This document shows positions 9,087 through 20,736 of a stretch of 64,000 bases of DNA, piece by piece. Position 1 is the first letter of the stretch, and each line of letters opens with the position of its first letter. Source of the stretch: Citrobacter sp. (GTDB lineage: Bacteria; Pseudomonadota; Gammaproteobacteria; Enterobacterales; Enterobacteriaceae). Both the position numbers and the translations under genes were made by a program. Location: assembly GCA_019415335.1 (NCBI GenBank), contig DXKH01000071.1, forward strand, positions 62,001 to 126,000, written 5' to 3'. The notes under the pieces were generated by a model. The model saw only the letters and a program-made list of their open reading frames with translations. It made no database searches and was not told the DNA's origin.

Positions 9087-10278
9087 AAAGCTGTGGTACT
9101 GGCAGGGAGTGAATCACGATGGCCTGCCTGGGGAGGGAACCCGTTGGGCGGAAAACCGACTCCTGTTGATGCAGGAACTGGAACAGCATCAGATAATACC
9201 TTTGCGCGTGAAACCCTTACGCGTAAAGCGTGCGCTCTGGCGCAGTGACAAATCCACGGAAATGATTCACCAACTCGCGACGCTGCTAAAAGCGGGGCTA
9301 ACGTTGTCTGAAGGGCTGGAACTGCTTGCCGGACAGCAACCGAGCAAGCAGTGGCAAGCCCTGTTAGGGAGCCTTGCAAACGAACTGGAACACGGTACAC
9401 CGCTCTCCAGCGCGCTGGCGCAGTGGCCTGACGTGTTTCCACCGCTGTATCAGGCGATGATACGCACCGGAGAGCTAACCGGGAAACTGGATGAATGTTG
9501 CTTTGAACTCGCCCGCCAACAGAAAGCGCAAAGGCAGCTAACCGATAAGGTCAAAAAAGCGCTGCGCTACCCCATCATTATTTTAACGATGGCGGTCATG
9601 GTGGTGGTTGCGATGCTCCACTTTGTCCTGCCTGAATTTTCCGCCATTTACCGGACCTTTAACACACCGCTACCTGCACTCACTCAGGGGATCATCGCGT
9701 TTGCCGACTGGAGCCAACGCTGGGGTGGGCTGATTGCCCTGATGATCGTCATGCTAACTACAGCCAACAGCCTGCTGAGCCGAAAGCCCGGCTGGCAAAT
9801 TCTGCGTCAGCGAGGATTACTCCGCATGCCTGTGATGGGCCAGTTGATCAGAGGTCAGAAGCTCACGCAAATCTTTACCATCCTCGCGCTGACCCAAACG
9901 GCAGGGATCGCATTTTTACCCGCGCTTGAGAGTGTGAAAGAGACGATTCAGTGCCCTTACTGGGCACTGCGCCTGGCACAGGTACAGCACGATATCAGTA
10001 CCGGCGTGCCCATCTGGCAGGCGCTCAAAAATGCACAAGAATTTAGCCCGTTATGTCTGCAACTGGTCAGGACAGGAGAAGCCTCTGGCTCGCTGGATAC
10101 CATGCTGCGCAACCTTGCCCGTCATCATGATGAACATACCCAGGCGATGGCTGACAATCTGGCGGCACTCCTGGAACCGGCGCTGCTGGTGATTACCGGA
10201 CTTATCATCGGCACACTGGTCGTAGCGATGTATTTACCGATTTTTCATCTGGGCGATGCGATGAGTGGCGTGGGATAA
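9076..10278 (+). CDS. hofC: Type IV pilus inner-membrane platform protein HofC (GspF/PilC family)
   Basis: HofC is the polytopic inner-membrane platform of the pilus assembly machine. Starting at ATG 9076 gives 400 residues (MITKKLWYWQGVN), the E. coli length; an ATG at 9043 would extend 11 residues into hofB. The protein carries two GspF domains, each with an ATLLKAGLTLSEGL or LTQTAGIAFLPAL type repeat, and three hydrophobic segments (about 175-200, 222-240, 370-395). It is translationally coupled to hofB by overlap. Confidence 0.94.
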   Translation: MITKKLWYWQGVNHDGLPGEGTRWAENRLLLMQELEQHQIIPLRVKPLRVKRALWRSDKSTEMIHQLATLLKAGLTLSEGLELLAGQQPSKQWQALLGSLANELEHGTPLSSALAQWPDVFPPLYQAMIRTGELTGKLDECCFELARQQKAQRQLTDKVKKALRYPIIILTMAVMVVVAMLHFVLPEFSAIYRTFNTPLPALTQGIIAFADWSQRWGGLIALMIVMLTTANSLLSRKPGWQILRQRGLLRMPVMGQLIRGQKLTQIFTILALTQTAGIAFLPALESVKETIQCPYWALRLAQVQHDISTGVPIWQALKNAQEFSPLCLQLVRTGEASGSLDTMLRNLARHHDEHTQAMADNLAALLEPALLVITGLIIGTLVVAMYLPIFHLGDAMSGVG

Positions 10279-10297
10279 CGAAGGGAAGTCGACAGCA

Positions 10298-10325
10298 GAA
10301 CTGGCGCTGAATTCAGCGCCAGTTC
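10298..10325. terminator. Perfect 28-bp palindrome between convergent hofC and guaC
   Basis: Bases 10298-10325 form an uninterrupted inverted repeat centred on an EcoRI site (GAATTC), with half-site GAACTGGCGCTGAA. It sits 20 bp after hofC and 6 bp after guaC (reading left), so it probably acts as a shared bidirectional terminator. Confidence 0.65.
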
Positions 10326-10331
10326 AGGAGA

Positions 10332-11375
10332 TTACAGGCTATTGAAAACGCGGTTTTCTTGTTCCTGAACCCGGATAAACGTTGTACGTTTTGTCAGTTC
10401 TTTCAGGCGAGAGGCACCAACATAGGTACAGGCAGAACGCAGGCCGCCAAGAATATCACGTGCGGTGTTCTCCACCGGGCCGCGCAGCGGCAGCTTGACG
10501 GTTTTACCTTCTGCAGCACGATACTGTGCAACGCCGCCGACATGACGGGTCATAGCGGATTCAGAGCTCATACCGTAGAACAGCATGAATTTTTCGCCGT
10601 TTTCTTCAACGACTTTACCGCCGCTCTCTTCGTGACCAGCCAGCATACCGCCAAGCATCACGAAATCGGCGCCACCGCCGAATGCTTTTGCCACATCGCC
10701 AGGCATGGTGCAACCACCATCGCTGACAATCATCCCACCCAGGCCATGTGCCGCATCAGCACATTCGATCACCGCAGACAGTTGTGGATAACCGACACCG
10801 GTTTTCACACGCGTGGTGCAGACGGAACCCGGGCCAATCCCAACTTTAACAATATCCGCACCAGACAGAACCAGTTCTTCACACATCTCACCCGTCACCA
10901 CGTTACCGGCGCAAATGGTTTTGGTCGGCCAGGCTTCACGCGCTTTCGACACGAACTGGACGAAGTGTTCAGAGTAGCCATTGGCGACGTCGATGCAGAC
11001 AAAATTCAGTGCCGGATTCAGCGCCAGAATCTGTTGGGTCTTTGCGAAATCCGCATCAGAGGTACCGGTAGAGACCATGACATGCTTGAGCACATCGGCA
11101 GACGCCGCGCCAACAAAGGCCGCCCATTCTTCAACGGTGTAATGCTTATGAACAGCGGTCAGAACATCGAAAGAGGCGAGAGCCGTTGCCATCGCGAATG
11201 TCCCGACGGTATCCATGTTTGCAGCAATAATAGGTACGCCGGACCAGGTCTGACCTGAATGTTTAAAGGTGAATTGACGTTCCAGCTCAACATCGGAACG
11301 ACTTTTAAGGGTAGAACGCTTAGGGCGGATAAGAACGTCTTTAAAACCTAACTTCAGATCTTCTTCAATACGCAT
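10332..11375 (-). CDS. guaC: GMP reductase GuaC
   Basis: GuaC reduces GMP to IMP and ammonia with NADPH, recycling guanine nucleotides. The 347-residue protein is of the IMPDH/GMPR barrel family: [20 protein letters not shown] holds the catalytic cysteine near residue 186, and the GG-rich phosphate loops SDGGC and [12 protein letters not shown] are present. The length equals E. coli GuaC. It is a single gene, divergent from coaE across 225 bp that should contain both promoters (a TACAAT at 11486-11491 is a possible coaE -10). Confidence 0.97.
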   Translation of the reverse strand: MRIEEDLKLGFKDVLIRPKRSTLKSRSDVELERQFTFKHSGQTWSGVPIIAANMDTVGTFAMATALASFDVLTAVHKHYTVEEWAAFVGAASADVLKHVMVSTGTSDADFAKTQQILALNPALNFVCIDVANGYSEHFVQFVSKAREAWPTKTICAGNVVTGEMCEELVLSGADIVKVGIGPGSVCTTRVKTGVGYPQLSAVIECADAAHGLGGMIVSDGGCTMPGDVAKAFGGGADFVMLGGMLAGHEESGGKVVEENGEKFMLFYGMSSESAMTRHVGGVAQYRAAEGKTVKLPLRGPVENTARDILGGLRSACTYVGASRLKELTKRTTFIRVQEQENRVFNSL

Positions 11376-11600
11376 GTGCGGATTCCTGGGGTTAAGGGCT
11401 ATTAGTATGAGAGCGCAACTCCAGTGACGCTATCATACGCACTAATCAATGCTGCGCAAGACTGCGAAATTCTCTTTTTTTACGCTACAATCCCATAAAT
11501 TTACCTGGCGAATAGCAGGTGTTCTATTAGGCATCGCCGCCAGTGTACGTTCAAATTTCAACCAATTGATTATCATAGTGAATTCCCGGGAACCGAGCTT

Positions 11601-12221
11601 ATGAGGTATACAGTAGCCTTAACTGGCGGCATTGGCAGTGGTAAAAGCACCGTTGCGAATGCCTTTGCTGACCTCGGAATTCAGATAATTGACGCAGATA
11701 TTATTGCCCGCCAGGTCGTTGAACCGGGCAAACCTGCGTTGGTTGCGATTGCAGAACATTTTGGTCCGGAGCTGATTGCCTCAGACGGCACGCTGCATCG
11801 TCGTCTGCTTCGCGAACGGATTTTTGCCCATCCGCAAGAAAAGGCCTGGCTCAATGCCTTGCTCCATCCGCTCATTCAGCAGGAGACCCGACGTCAGTTT
11901 CAGCAGGCGACGTCTGCGTATGTGCTGTGGGTGGTGCCATTACTGGTTGAAAACGGGCTTTATCGCCTGGCAAACCGCGTGCTTGTGGTGGATGTTTCTC
12001 CCGAAACGCAGCTTTCCCGGACTATGCAGCGCGACGACGTTACACGCGCGCACGTTGAACAGATTCTCGCTGCCCAGGCGTCGCGTGAAGCGCGCCTTGC
12101 CGTGGCAGACGATGTTATTGATAATAATGGCGCACCAGACTCCATCATGTCGGATGTCGCCCGCCTGCACGCACGTTATCTCCAGCTTGCGTCGCAGTTT
12201 GTCTCACAGGAAAAACCGTAA
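11601..12221 (+). CDS. coaE: Dephospho-CoA kinase CoaE
   Basis: CoaE phosphorylates the ribose 3'-hydroxyl of dephospho-CoA, the last step of coenzyme A synthesis. The 206-residue P-loop kinase has Walker [10 protein letters not shown] at residues 9-17, the [13 protein letters not shown] substrate region and the lid with QRDD. The length is as in E. coli. Its TAA stop overlaps the ATG of zapD (TAATG), so the two are translationally coupled in a coaE-zapD-yacG operon. Confidence 0.97.
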   Translation: MRYTVALTGGIGSGKSTVANAFADLGIQIIDADIIARQVVEPGKPALVAIAEHFGPELIASDGTLHRRLLRERIFAHPQEKAWLNALLHPLIQQETRRQFQQATSAYVLWVVPLLVENGLYRLANRVLVVDVSPETQLSRTMQRDDVTRAHVEQILAAQASREARLAVADDVIDNNGAPDSIMSDVARLHARYLQLASQFVSQEKP

Positions 12222-12964
12222 TGCACACCCAGGTCCTTTTTGAACACCCTCTCAATGAGAAGATGCGTACATGGTTGCGCATTGAGTTTTTGGTTCAACA
12301 GCTCTCCGCCCGCTTACCGCTCGCAGATCATTCAGATGCCCTGCACTTCTTTCGTAATGCCGGAGATTTGTTGGACGTATTCGAACGTGGTGAAGTGCGT
12401 ACAGAATTACTGAAAGAGCTTGAGCGCCAACAACGGAAACTTCAGGCATGGATTGAAGTCCCCGGCGTCGACCAGAGCCGCATTGATGCGCTGCGCCAGC
12501 AGTTAAAAACGGCCGGTAGCATTTTGATTTCCGCGCCGCGTATGGGGCAATTTTTGCGAGAGGATCGACTGATTGCCCTGGTCCGCCAGCGTCTGAGTAT
12601 ACCCGGCGGTTGTTGTAGCTTTGATTTACCGACGCTGCATATCTGGCTGCATATGCCACAAGTACAGCGCGATGCGCAGGTCGATAGCTGGCTTGCCAGT
12701 CTGAACCCGCTGAACCAGGCGCTGACTCTGATCCTTGATTTAATTCGTAACTCGGCACCGTTCCGTAAACAAACCAGTCTGAACGGGTTTTATCAGGATA
12801 ACGGGGAGGATGCGGATTTACTGCGTCTACAGTTGCCGCTAGGTTTGCAGCTTTATCCGCAAATTTCCGGCCACAAGAGTCGTTTTGCGATCCGTTTTAT
12901 GCCGCTCGATAGCGACAATGGCGTGGTACCTGAGCGCCTCGATTTCGAACTGGCCTGCTGTTAA
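12221..12964 (+). CDS. zapD: FtsZ-bundling cell division factor ZapD
   Basis: ZapD binds the C-terminal tail of FtsZ and cross-links protofilaments at the Z-ring. The 247-residue protein begins [20 protein letters not shown] and has an alpha-helical N-terminal half and a C-terminal beta domain, with no signal or membrane segment. The length equals E. coli ZapD (YacF). It is coupled to coaE by a one-base overlap and is followed 9 bp later by yacG. Its partner ftsZ is encoded about 5.3 kb downstream on the other strand. Confidence 0.95.
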   Translation: MHTQVLFEHPLNEKMRTWLRIEFLVQQLSARLPLADHSDALHFFRNAGDLLDVFERGEVRTELLKELERQQRKLQAWIEVPGVDQSRIDALRQQLKTAGSILISAPRMGQFLREDRLIALVRQRLSIPGGCCSFDLPTLHIWLHMPQVQRDAQVDSWLASLNPLNQALTLILDLIRNSAPFRKQTSLNGFYQDNGEDADLLRLQLPLGLQLYPQISGHKSRFAIRFMPLDSDNGVVPERLDFELACC

Positions 12965-12973
12965 GGAGTTAAG

Positions 12974-13168
12974 ATGTCAGAGACGATCACCGTAAACTGC
13001 CCTACCTGCGGCAAAACGGTTGTATGGGGTGAAGTCAGTCCATTCCGCCCGTTTTGTTCCAAACGTTGTCAGTTGATCGATTTAGGCGAATGGGCCGCTG
13101 AAGAGAAACGCATTGCCAGCAGTGGCGATCTGTCCGACAGCGACGACTGGAGCGAAACGAAAGAGTAA
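12974..13168 (+). CDS. yacG: Zinc-binding DNA gyrase inhibitor YacG
   Basis: YacG is a small zinc protein that binds GyrB and inhibits gyrase DNA binding. The 64-residue product has the zinc-finger ligands Cys9, Cys12, Cys28 and Cys32 (CPTC and CSKRC) and an acidic, probably disordered tail ([13 protein letters not shown]) that interacts with GyrB in the family. A ribosome binding site AAGGAG lies at 12964-12969. It is the last gene of the coaE operon. Confidence 0.95.
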   Translation: MSETITVNCPTCGKTVVWGEVSPFRPFCSKRCQLIDLGEWAAEEKRIASSGDLSDSDDWSETKE

Positions 13169-13179
13169 GCAGAGAGGAT

Positions 13180-13202
13180 GTGGGGGATCAATATGCCCCC
13201 AC
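13180..13202 (+). terminator. Hairpin after yacG
   Basis: GTGGGGG (13180-13186) pairs with CCCCCAC (13196-13202), 11 bases beyond the yacG stop. No T-run follows; a REP sequence comes next, which may help stop or protect the transcript. Confidence 0.5.
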
Positions 13203-13211
13203 CGTGCGTTA

Positions 13212-13242
13212 CCGAATGACGGCGTCGCCTTATCCGGCCTAC
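13212..13242. repeat. REP element overlapping the mutT stop codon
   Basis: The 31 bases contain the REP core ...GGCGTCGCCTTATCCGGCCTAC and its imperfect inverted left half (CCGAATGACGGCG). The last four bases (13239-13242) include the mutT stop codon (complement of 13239-13241), so the repeat reaches into the end of the reading frame. It sits between convergent yacG and mutT. Confidence 0.75.
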
Positions 13243-13631
13243 AGGTTTTGTTTTAACTTCGCAATCACAGGCTCATTCGCCGGAGGAAAATCCTCCGCCT
13301 GTAACGTTCCAGCAGCAATCCATTTTCCAGGTTGCCCCTCTTTTCCCCACGGTTCGCCTTTCCAGCTTTCAACCAGCCAGAACCACAGCGTGATATGCCT
13401 GTCCGGAAACTGATATTCCAGCTTCTCGAAAAGCCTGGCATCTACCGGCGTAATGCCCACCTCTTCCTGTAGCTCGCGGTTCAGCGCCTGCTCCGGCGTC
13501 TCTCCGGTCTCAATCTTTCCACCTGGGAACTCCAGTTTGTTCGCCATGTGCGCGTCGGCCGCACGCTGGGTGATAAAGATTTCGTTATACGGATTACGAA
13601 TAATCCCGACCGCGATGTTCAGTTTTTTCAT
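13239..13631 (-). CDS. mutT: 8-oxo-dGTP diphosphatase MutT
   Basis: MutT hydrolyses 8-oxo-dGTP to the monophosphate and so prevents A:T to C:G transversions. The start at 13631 gives 130 residues (MKKLNIAVGIIRN), near E. coli's 129; an upstream start would run through the secA terminator. The Nudix box is complete at residues 38-60: G38, E44, R52-E53-L54, E56-E57, G59. It lies 58 bp after secA, with a terminator hairpin in between, so its transcription needs read-through or a local promoter. Confidence 0.96.
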   Translation of the reverse strand: MKKLNIAVGIIRNPYNEIFITQRAADAHMANKLEFPGGKIETGETPEQALNRELQEEVGITPVDARLFEKLEYQFPDRHITLWFWLVESWKGEPWGKEGQPGKWIAAGTLQAEDFPPANEPVIAKLKQNL

Positions 13632-13644
13632 CTTGTCGTACCCA

Positions 13645-13670
13645 TAAAAAAGGCGCAGTTTCCTGCGCCT
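13645..13670 (-). terminator. Intrinsic terminator between secA and mutT
   Basis: On the minus strand AGGCGCAG (13663-13670) and CTGCGCCT (13651-13658) form an 8-bp stem with a 4-base loop, followed by a run of T (A-run at 13645-13650 on the plus strand). It begins 19 bases after the secA stop codon and ends 14 bases before the mutT start. Confidence 0.8.
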
Positions 13671-13689
13671 CATCGTTATTATGCAGACC

Positions 13690-16395
13690 TTAGCTCAGAC
13701 GGCCGTGGCACTGTTTGTATTTTTTACCAGAACCACACGGGCACGGATCGTTACGACCCACTTTACGTTCGCCCGTTTGTGCCGCCAGATCGGCCGCCGC
13801 GGCGCTGTCGTCGTCCTGATGGCTGAGCTGTTGCATCTGCGCTAAACGCTCCGCTTCTTCACGACGCTGTTGCTCCATCGCTTCGACTTCTTCCGGCATG
13901 CGAACCTGAACTTTGCTCAATGTACTGATCACTTCGTACTTCAGTGTTTCCAGCATCGAGGCAAACATAGAGAAGGATTCGCGCTTATATTCCTGCTTCG
14001 GATCTTTCTGCGCATAGCCACGCAGGTGGATACCCTGACGCAGGTAATCCATTGCAGCCAGGTGCTCTTTCCACAGGGAATCAAGCGTTTGCAGCATGAC
14101 GCCTTTTTCGAAGTGACGCATCATCTCTGCGCCAACGACATCTTCTTTGCGCTGATACACTTCGATGGCCTGCGCCAGAATACGCTCACGCAGTGTCTCT
14201 TCATGCAGTTCTGGCTCTTTATCCAGCCATTCTGCAATCGGCATCTCCAGATCGAAGTCATTTTTCAGACGTTCCTGCAGACCCGGAATATCCCACATTT
14301 CTTCCAAAGACTGCGGTGGAATGTAAGCATCTATGGTGGCTTTGAACACGTCTTCACGAATGCTGTTGATGGTTTCGCTAACGTCGCTCACATCCAGCAG
14401 TTCGTTACGCTGGGTATAGATCGCACGACGCTGATCGTTGGCAACATCATCGTATTCCAGCAGTTGCTTACGAATATCGAAGTTGCGGCTTTCCACTTTA
14501 CGCTGCGCGTTGGCAATTGCTTTGGTGACCCACGGGTGCTCAATGGCCTCGCCCGGTTTCATCCCCAGTTTACGCATCATGCCGGACACACGGTCAGAGG
14601 CAAAAATACGCATCAACGCGTCTTCCATCGACAGGTAGAAACGCGAAGACCCCGCATCCCCCTGACGACCGGAACGACCACGCAGCTGGTTATCGATACG
14701 ACGCGATTCATGACGCTCAGTACCGATAATGTGCAGACCACCGGACGCCAGCACCGCTTCATGGCGAACCTGCCAGTCGGCTTTAATCTGTGCAATCTGT
14801 TCTGGCGTTGGATTTTCCAGCGCGGCCACTTCTGCCTGCCAGCTACCGCCCAGCACGATATCCGTACCACGACCAGCCATGTTGGTGGCGATGGTCACTG
14901 CCGCCGGGTAGCCCGCCTGCGCGACGATCGCAGCTTCGTTGGCGTGGAATTTGGCGTTCAGTACGTTGTGTTTGATACCCGCTTTGGTCAGTTCGTTAGA
15001 AACCACTTCGGATTTCTCGATGGAGATGGTCCCCACCAGCACTGGCTGACCATTAGCGGTACGCTCTTTAATATCTTCAATGATGGCCTGAATTTTTTCC
15101 GCTTCAGTCATGTAGACCAGATCCGGCATGTCCTTACGGATCATCGGACGGTTGGTCGGCACCACCACGGTATCCAGTTTGTAGATTGAGCTGAACTCGA
15201 ACGCTTCGGTATCAGCCGTACCGGTCATACCGGCCAGTTTTTCATACAGACGGAAGTAGTTCTGGAAAGTAATCGAGGCCAGCGTCTGGTTCTCGTTCTG
15301 GATTTCCACACCCTCTTTCGCTTCAACAGCCTGGTGCAGACCATCGGACCAGCGACGGCCCTGCATAGTACGACCGGTGTGTTCGTCAACGATGATGACT
15401 TCACCATCTTTCACAATGTAGTCAACATCGCGAGTGAACAGCGCATGCGCGCGCAGCGCAGCGGTCACGTGGTGCATCAGCATGATGTTGCCCGGAGAGT
15501 ACAGCGACTCGCCTTCATCCATAATGCCTTCTTTCACCAGCAGTTCTTCAATCAGCACCAGACCACGTTCGGTCAGGTTGACCTGACGCGCTTTTTCATC
15601 CACAGAGAAGTGACCCTCACCCTGGAAGCTGTCGGAGTCTTCTTTCTCCTGGCGAATCAGATGTGGGATGATTTTGTTCACTTTCTTGTACATTTCCGAG
15701 CTGTCTTCAGCCGGGCCGGAAATGATCAGCGGCGTACGCGCTTCATCGATCAGGATGGAGTCGACCTCATCCACCAGCGCATAGTGCAGTTTACGCTGTA
15801 CGCGTTCTTCAGGGCTGAACGCCATGTTGTCGCGCAGGTAGTCAAAACCATATTCGTTGTTGGTGCCGTAAGTAATGTCCGCGGCATAAGCTTCGCGCTT
15901 GGCTGGCGCAGGCATACCCGGCAGGTTGATGCCGACGGTCATACCGAGGAATTCGAATAACGGACGGTTATTTTCGGCGTCACGCTGCGCCAGATAGTCG
16001 TTCACGGTAACCACGTGAACGCCTTTGCCGCTCAGCGCGTTCAGGTAAGCAGGCAGCGTGGCGGTCAGGGTTTTACCTTCACCGGTACGCATTTCCGCGA
16101 TGCAGCGCTCATTAAGTACCATCCCACCGAGCAACTGAACGTCGAAGTGACGCATGCCGAATACGCGCTTACTGGCCTCACGTACGACAGCAAACGCTTC
16201 CGGGATCAGGCTTTCCACGCTTTCGCCTTTTTCCAGACGCGCGCGGAATTCACCAGTTTTCGCTTTCAGTTCGTCATCGGAGAGTTTTTCCATCTCCGGT
16301 TCCATGGCATTGATCACTGCAACCGCTTTACGCATACGACGCAACGTACGATCGTTACGGCTACCGAAGACTTTCGTTAATAATTTGATTAGCAT
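13690..16395 (-). CDS. secA: Preprotein translocase ATPase SecA
   Basis: SecA is the motor that pushes unfolded preproteins through SecYEG. The 901-residue protein has E. coli length. Walker A is GEGKT at residues 105-109, the DEAD-type box reads [19 protein letters not shown], the second RecA domain has the arginine finger region [11 protein letters not shown], and the C-terminal zinc site C885-P-C887...C896-H897 binds SecB and phospholipid. Its ribosome binding site (GAGATATC before the ATG) can pair with the 3' end of secM, so translation is controlled by SecM arrest. Confidence 0.98.
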   Translation of the reverse strand: MLIKLLTKVFGSRNDRTLRRMRKAVAVINAMEPEMEKLSDDELKAKTGEFRARLEKGESVESLIPEAFAVVREASKRVFGMRHFDVQLLGGMVLNERCIAEMRTGEGKTLTATLPAYLNALSGKGVHVVTVNDYLAQRDAENNRPLFEFLGMTVGINLPGMPAPAKREAYAADITYGTNNEYGFDYLRDNMAFSPEERVQRKLHYALVDEVDSILIDEARTPLIISGPAEDSSEMYKKVNKIIPHLIRQEKEDSDSFQGEGHFSVDEKARQVNLTERGLVLIEELLVKEGIMDEGESLYSPGNIMLMHHVTAALRAHALFTRDVDYIVKDGEVIIVDEHTGRTMQGRRWSDGLHQAVEAKEGVEIQNENQTLASITFQNYFRLYEKLAGMTGTADTEAFEFSSIYKLDTVVVPTNRPMIRKDMPDLVYMTEAEKIQAIIEDIKERTANGQPVLVGTISIEKSEVVSNELTKAGIKHNVLNAKFHANEAAIVAQAGYPAAVTIATNMAGRGTDIVLGGSWQAEVAALENPTPEQIAQIKADWQVRHEAVLASGGLHIIGTERHESRRIDNQLRGRSGRQGDAGSSRFYLSMEDALMRIFASDRVSGMMRKLGMKPGEAIEHPWVTKAIANAQRKVESRNFDIRKQLLEYDDVANDQRRAIYTQRNELLDVSDVSETINSIREDVFKATIDAYIPPQSLEEMWDIPGLQERLKNDFDLEMPIAEWLDKEPELHEETLRERILAQAIEVYQRKEDVVGAEMMRHFEKGVMLQTLDSLWKEHLAAMDYLRQGIHLRGYAQKDPKQEYKRESFSMFASMLETLKYEVISTLSKVQVRMPEEVEAMEQQRREEAERLAQMQQLSHQDDDSAAAADLAAQTGERKVGRNDPCPCGSGKKYKQCHGRLS

Positions 16396-16403
16396 ATTGA
16401 TAT

Positions 16404-16475
16404 CTCAAACGCCCCGCGATGTGGGGTCATAATAATTAGTTGAAGTTTATTGGGTTTTTTAGCTGAGGCGTTGAG
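16404..16475 (-). promoter_or_regulatory. secM-secA control hairpin that hides the secA ribosome binding site
   Basis: In the mRNA, CTCAACGCC at the end of secM (complement of 16467-16475) can pair with GGCGTTTGAG (complement of 16404-16413), which contains the secA Shine-Dalgarno, with one bulged base. A local CCCC/GGGG stem (16412-16426) competes. A ribosome stalled at the SecM arrest site would disrupt the long pairing and expose secA, matching the known E. coli mechanism. Confidence 0.7.
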
Positions 16476-16965
16476 GGCCGGCACGGATCCCCTGCGCCTG
16501 ACTGATCCAGGCGGGAACGGTGAATATGGCCTGAGGTGTAAAATGGGCATACGTTACGCGCGGCGTGCTTGCCGAAGGCGTTCCTTCCTGAGTCAGCATC
16601 GCGCTGAGCGTGTTCAGTAAGGCTAAATGGTGTGCCTGAAGCGGTAACGGTTCTTCAGCAACGGGCAGCGCCTGCGGGGCCATTGCGAAGGAAAGATGAC
16701 GAATGACTGTACGAATAGCATGCTGATGCCAGTAATCGACGGTGAAGTTGGGGCGACGATTGCTCGCCTCCAGCAACGCCAGTTGGCTGAAATTAACCTT
16801 AACGCGTTGCTCGTGACTGCTTGCAGTCGCTTTTGCAGGTGTAGTTGGCTCAACGGCATTTCCGAGCGCGGGCAAGCCAAAACTCGCCGCGACCATCCCT
16901 AATAAGAGATGCGGCCAGAAGTAGCGTCTACCTAACTGTCGCCAGCGCGTCAGTATTCCACTCAC
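16459..16965 (-). CDS. secM: Secretion monitor SecM (arrest peptide)
   Basis: SecM is a secreted monitor whose own translation stalls until SecA pulls on the nascent chain, thereby tuning SecA synthesis. The 168-residue protein has a long signal sequence ending near residue 37 (LPALGNA). The arrest motif F148-TVPA-W153-I154-SQAQ-G159-I160-R161-A162-G163-P164 keeps all residues reported as critical; the variable positions differ from the E. coli STPV. It is followed by only four residues and then secA 63 bp later. Confidence 0.96.
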   Translation of the reverse strand: MSGILTRWRQLGRRYFWPHLLLGMVAASFGLPALGNAVEPTTPAKATASSHEQRVKVNFSQLALLEASNRRPNFTVDYWHQHAIRTVIRHLSFAMAPQALPVAEEPLPLQAHHLALLNTLSAMLTQEGTPSASTPRVTYAHFTPQAIFTVPAWISQAQGIRAGPQRLS

Positions 16966-17166
16966 GTTATTGCCATCCCAATCGTGTTATTCAAAACGTT
17001 TTTTGCGCACAAATCTTATCATTAATGCGCAGTCACTACAGCAGTATTGATGAGAAGTTGCGGGTAAAAGTGCTTAAGAAAGCAGCGTTCGCACGGCATC
17101 GCAATGCAGTACGCGAAAGAACATGACCGAAAGTCGCTTTCGACAACGGGCAGAGCAGAAAAATGC

Positions 17167-17219
17167 AAAAAAAAACGACTGGCTTACCTGGCCGGAGAGA
17201 GTGCCAGATTAACCAGTCG
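17167..17219 (-). terminator. Strong intrinsic terminator after lpxC
   Basis: Reading leftward, CGACTGG (complement of 17213-17219) pairs with CCAGTCG (complement of 17176-17182), enclosing a second inner stem (CTGGC...GGCCAG type), and is followed by nine T. It ends the dcw/lpxC transcript. The remaining 200 bases up to secM (16966-17166) show no gene and probably hold the secM promoter. Confidence 0.85.
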
Positions 17220-17242
17220 AATTTATGCGACAACCTGTGTCG

Positions 17243-18181
<939 letters not shown>

Positions 18182-18188
18182 CTATCCA

Positions 18189-18212
18189 ACCGAAGTGTAC
18201 TATACATTCGGT
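18189..18212 (-). other. Hairpin in the ftsZ-lpxC spacer
   Basis: ACCGAAGTGTA and TACATTCGGT pair with one bulge around a short loop about 30 bases before the lpxC start. No T-run follows on the lpxC side. It may be a partial terminator for ftsZ or a leader structure for lpxC; only the pairing is seen. Confidence 0.5.
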
Positions 18213-18260
18213 GGGCCAGTTTAGCACAAAGAGCCTCGAATCCCAAATTCCAGCCTATTC

Positions 18261-19412
18261 TTAATCGGCTTGCTTACGCAGGAACGCAGGGATATCCAGA
18301 TAATCCGGCTCTTTCGCGGTTTGCGGCGTATTGTCGTTCACCACTTTCGCGACCGGTTTCTGCTCTTGCGTCAACGGCGCCATGCCATGCTGCTGGTAAC
18401 GATCCATCACCGGCTGCTGCACCTGTTTGTTGGTGACCAGGGTGATTTCAGGACGCTTGTCCATACCGATACCGGTTGCCACCACGGTGACACGCAGTTC
18501 GTCGTTCATATCCGGGTCCAGAGAGGTACCGATCACCACGGTCGCGTTATCCGATGCAAAAGCACGGATGGTGTTACCCACGGTTTCGAACTCATCAAGA
18601 CGCAGGTCGAAGCCCGCTGTGATGTTGACCAGTACACCACGCGCACCAGACAGATCGATATCTTCCAGCAGCGGAGAAGAGATCGCCATTTCAGCGGCTT
18701 CTTCTGCACGGTCTTCACCGCTCGCCACGCCGGAACCCATCATCGCGTAACCCATTTCGGACATCACAGTGCGCACGTCAGCAAAGTCGACGTTCATCAG
18801 ACCCGGACGGGTAATCAGTTCGGCGATACCCTGCACCGCGCCTTTCAGCACGTCGTTCGCCGCGCCAAACGCGTCGAGCAAGGAGATACCACGCCCCAGG
18901 ACTTTCAGCAGTTTGTCGTTCGGAATGGTGATCAGCGAGTCCACATGCTTGGACAGCTCAGTGATCCCCTGCTCAGCGAAAGCCATACGCTTTTTGCCTT
19001 CAAAATTGAAAGGCTTGGTCACGACCGCAACGGTCAGGATCCCTAAATCTTTAGCCACTTCAGCAACCACTGGCGCTGCACCAGTACCGGTACCGCCGCC
19101 CATGCCTGCTGCGATAAACACCATGTCTGCACCGTCAAGCGCTGCACGCAGAGCTTCACGATCTTCATCTGCAGCATTGCGACCGACTTCCGGGTTCGCA
19201 CCCGCACCCAGACCTTTGGTAATACCGCTACCAATCTGGATAGTCTGGCCAACCGCTGTCTTTCGCAACGCCTGAGCATCGGTATTTACCGCGAAGAATT
19301 CAACACCCTCAATGCGCTCGCGCACCATATGTTCAACGGCATTACCGCCGCCGCCACCGACGCCGATGACTTTAATCACCGCGTCGTTGGTCAGTTCCAT
19401 AGGTTCAAACAT
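18261..19412 (-). CDS. ftsZ: Tubulin-like division GTPase FtsZ
   Basis: FtsZ polymerises into the Z-ring that organises septum formation. The 383-residue protein has the tubulin signature GGGTGTG at residues 105-111, the T3 loop AAGMGGG and the T7 loop NVDFADV, a variable linker, and the conserved C-terminal peptide [14 protein letters not shown] that binds FtsA, ZipA, ZapD and others. Length and tail match E. coli. It is the last classical dcw gene, 61 bp after ftsA. Confidence 0.99.
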   Translation of the reverse strand: MFEPMELTNDAVIKVIGVGGGGGNAVEHMVRERIEGVEFFAVNTDAQALRKTAVGQTIQIGSGITKGLGAGANPEVGRNAADEDREALRAALDGADMVFIAAGMGGGTGTGAAPVVAEVAKDLGILTVAVVTKPFNFEGKKRMAFAEQGITELSKHVDSLITIPNDKLLKVLGRGISLLDAFGAANDVLKGAVQGIAELITRPGLMNVDFADVRTVMSEMGYAMMGSGVASGEDRAEEAAEMAISSPLLEDIDLSGARGVLVNITAGFDLRLDEFETVGNTIRAFASDNATVVIGTSLDPDMNDELRVTVVATGIGMDKRPEITLVTNKQVQQPVMDRYQQHGMAPLTQEQKPVAKVVNDNTPQTAKEPDYLDIPAFLRKQAD

Positions 19413-19473
19413 AGTTTCTCTCTCCGTTGTGCCTGTCGCCTGAGGCCGTAATTTTCGCCGGCCTCATAAAAAA

Positions 19474-20736
19474 TTAAAACTCTTTTCGCAGCCAGCTGTT
19501 AAGACGTTTAATCCAAGAGCCAACTGAAGCCGTAACACGCTTCTCTACTTCCGCTTCGCCACTTAAATGGGACTCTTTCCCGTAGTGAAGCAGCCCCACC
19601 GCCGTTGAGTAATACGGCTCCTGAGCGTAATCCGTCAGACCGGTAATATTCAGCGGCGCACCAATACGCACTTGCGTATGGAACACGCGCTGGGCACAAG
19701 CGGCAAGACCTTCAATTTGCGCCGCGCCACCGGTCAGTACAATCCCCGCCGCCAGATGATGTTTCACACCCTGCTGGCGAAGCTGTTCCTGTAATTGCAA
19801 TATCTCTTCGTTGACCAGGTTGAGCAGTTCGGTATAACGCGGCTCAATCACCTCTGCCAGCGTCTGTCGTTGCAGACTGCGTGGCGGACGCCCGCCCACG
19901 CTTGGCACTTCAACGCTTTCGTCTTTTCCGACGATGGATCCCAGCGCGCAGCCATGGCGAACTTTAATCGCTTCGGCGTCACTCGGCGGCGTGCCGAAGG
20001 CATACGCGATGTCGCTGGTGACCACATTCCCTGCATAAGGGATCACTTTGGTGTGGCGCAAAGCCCCGCCAGTATAAACGGCGATGTCCATTGTACCACC
20101 ACCAATATCGACGACGCAGACGCCCAGTTCACGTTCATCTTCCGTCAATACGGAATAACTGGCCGCCAGTCCAGCGAATATCAGTTGGTCAACTTTCAGG
20201 CCACAACGTTCCACGGCTTTAACTATGTTCTTCGCCATATCGTTGTGGCAGGTGATCAAATGCACTTTTGCCTGCATACGGACACCGGAAAGACCGACCG
20301 GGTTTTTGATCCCTTCCTGATAGTCAATCGCATATTCCTGCGGGATCACGTGCAGCACTCGGTGCTCATCGCGAACGCGCACTGACTTCGCGGTATGCAC
20401 GACGTTTTCCACGTCTTCCTGCGTCACTTCTTCTTCCGAAATCGGCACCATACCGATTTCATTCTGACAGCTAATATGTTTGCCCGAAAGCGCCAGATAG
20501 ACTGATGAGATTTGGCAATCTGCCATCAGTTCTGCCTGGTCAATGGCGCGCTGCACGCATTTCACTACGGATTCGAGGTCATTAACCCCGCCTTTATCCA
20601 TTCCCCGTGACGGGCAACTGCCCACGCCAATGATATTGACCATACCGTCGGGCAGAACTTCCCCTACTAAAGCGGCGACCTTCGCGGTGCCAATCTCCAG
20701 TCCAACTACCAGTTTTCTGTCCGTCGCCTTGATCAT
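19474..20736 (-). CDS. ftsA: Actin-like division protein FtsA
   Basis: FtsA tethers FtsZ to the membrane and recruits late divisome proteins. The 420-residue protein has the actin-type ATP motifs ([14 protein letters not shown] near residue 11, [14 protein letters not shown] near 210, and [14 protein letters not shown] near 335) and a C-terminal amphipathic helix ([14 protein letters not shown]) that inserts in the membrane. Its start overlaps the end of ftsQ by 4 bp. Confidence 0.98.
   Translation of the reverse strand: MIKATDRKLVVGLEIGTAKVAALVGEVLPDGMVNIIGVGSCPSRGMDKGGVNDLESVVKCVQRAIDQAELMADCQISSVYLALSGKHISCQNEIGMVPISEEEVTQEDVENVVHTAKSVRVRDEHRVLHVIPQEYAIDYQEGIKNPVGLSGVRMQAKVHLITCHNDMAKNIVKAVERCGLKVDQLIFAGLAASYSVLTEDERELGVCVVDIGGGTMDIAVYTGGALRHTKVIPYAGNVVTSDIAYAFGTPPSDAEAIKVRHGCALGSIVGKDESVEVPSVGGRPPRSLQRQTLAEVIEPRYTELLNLVNEEILQLQEQLRQQGVKHHLAAGIVLTGGAAQIEGLAACAQRVFHTQVRIGAPLNITGLTDYAQEPYYSTAVGLLHYGKESHLSGEAEVEKRVTASVGSWIKRLNSWLRKEF

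Noticed and set aside
13870..15189. 439-codon frame antisense to secA
   Set aside because: Shadow of secA; His/Phe-rich composition typical of reverse-strand translations of a highly expressed gene.
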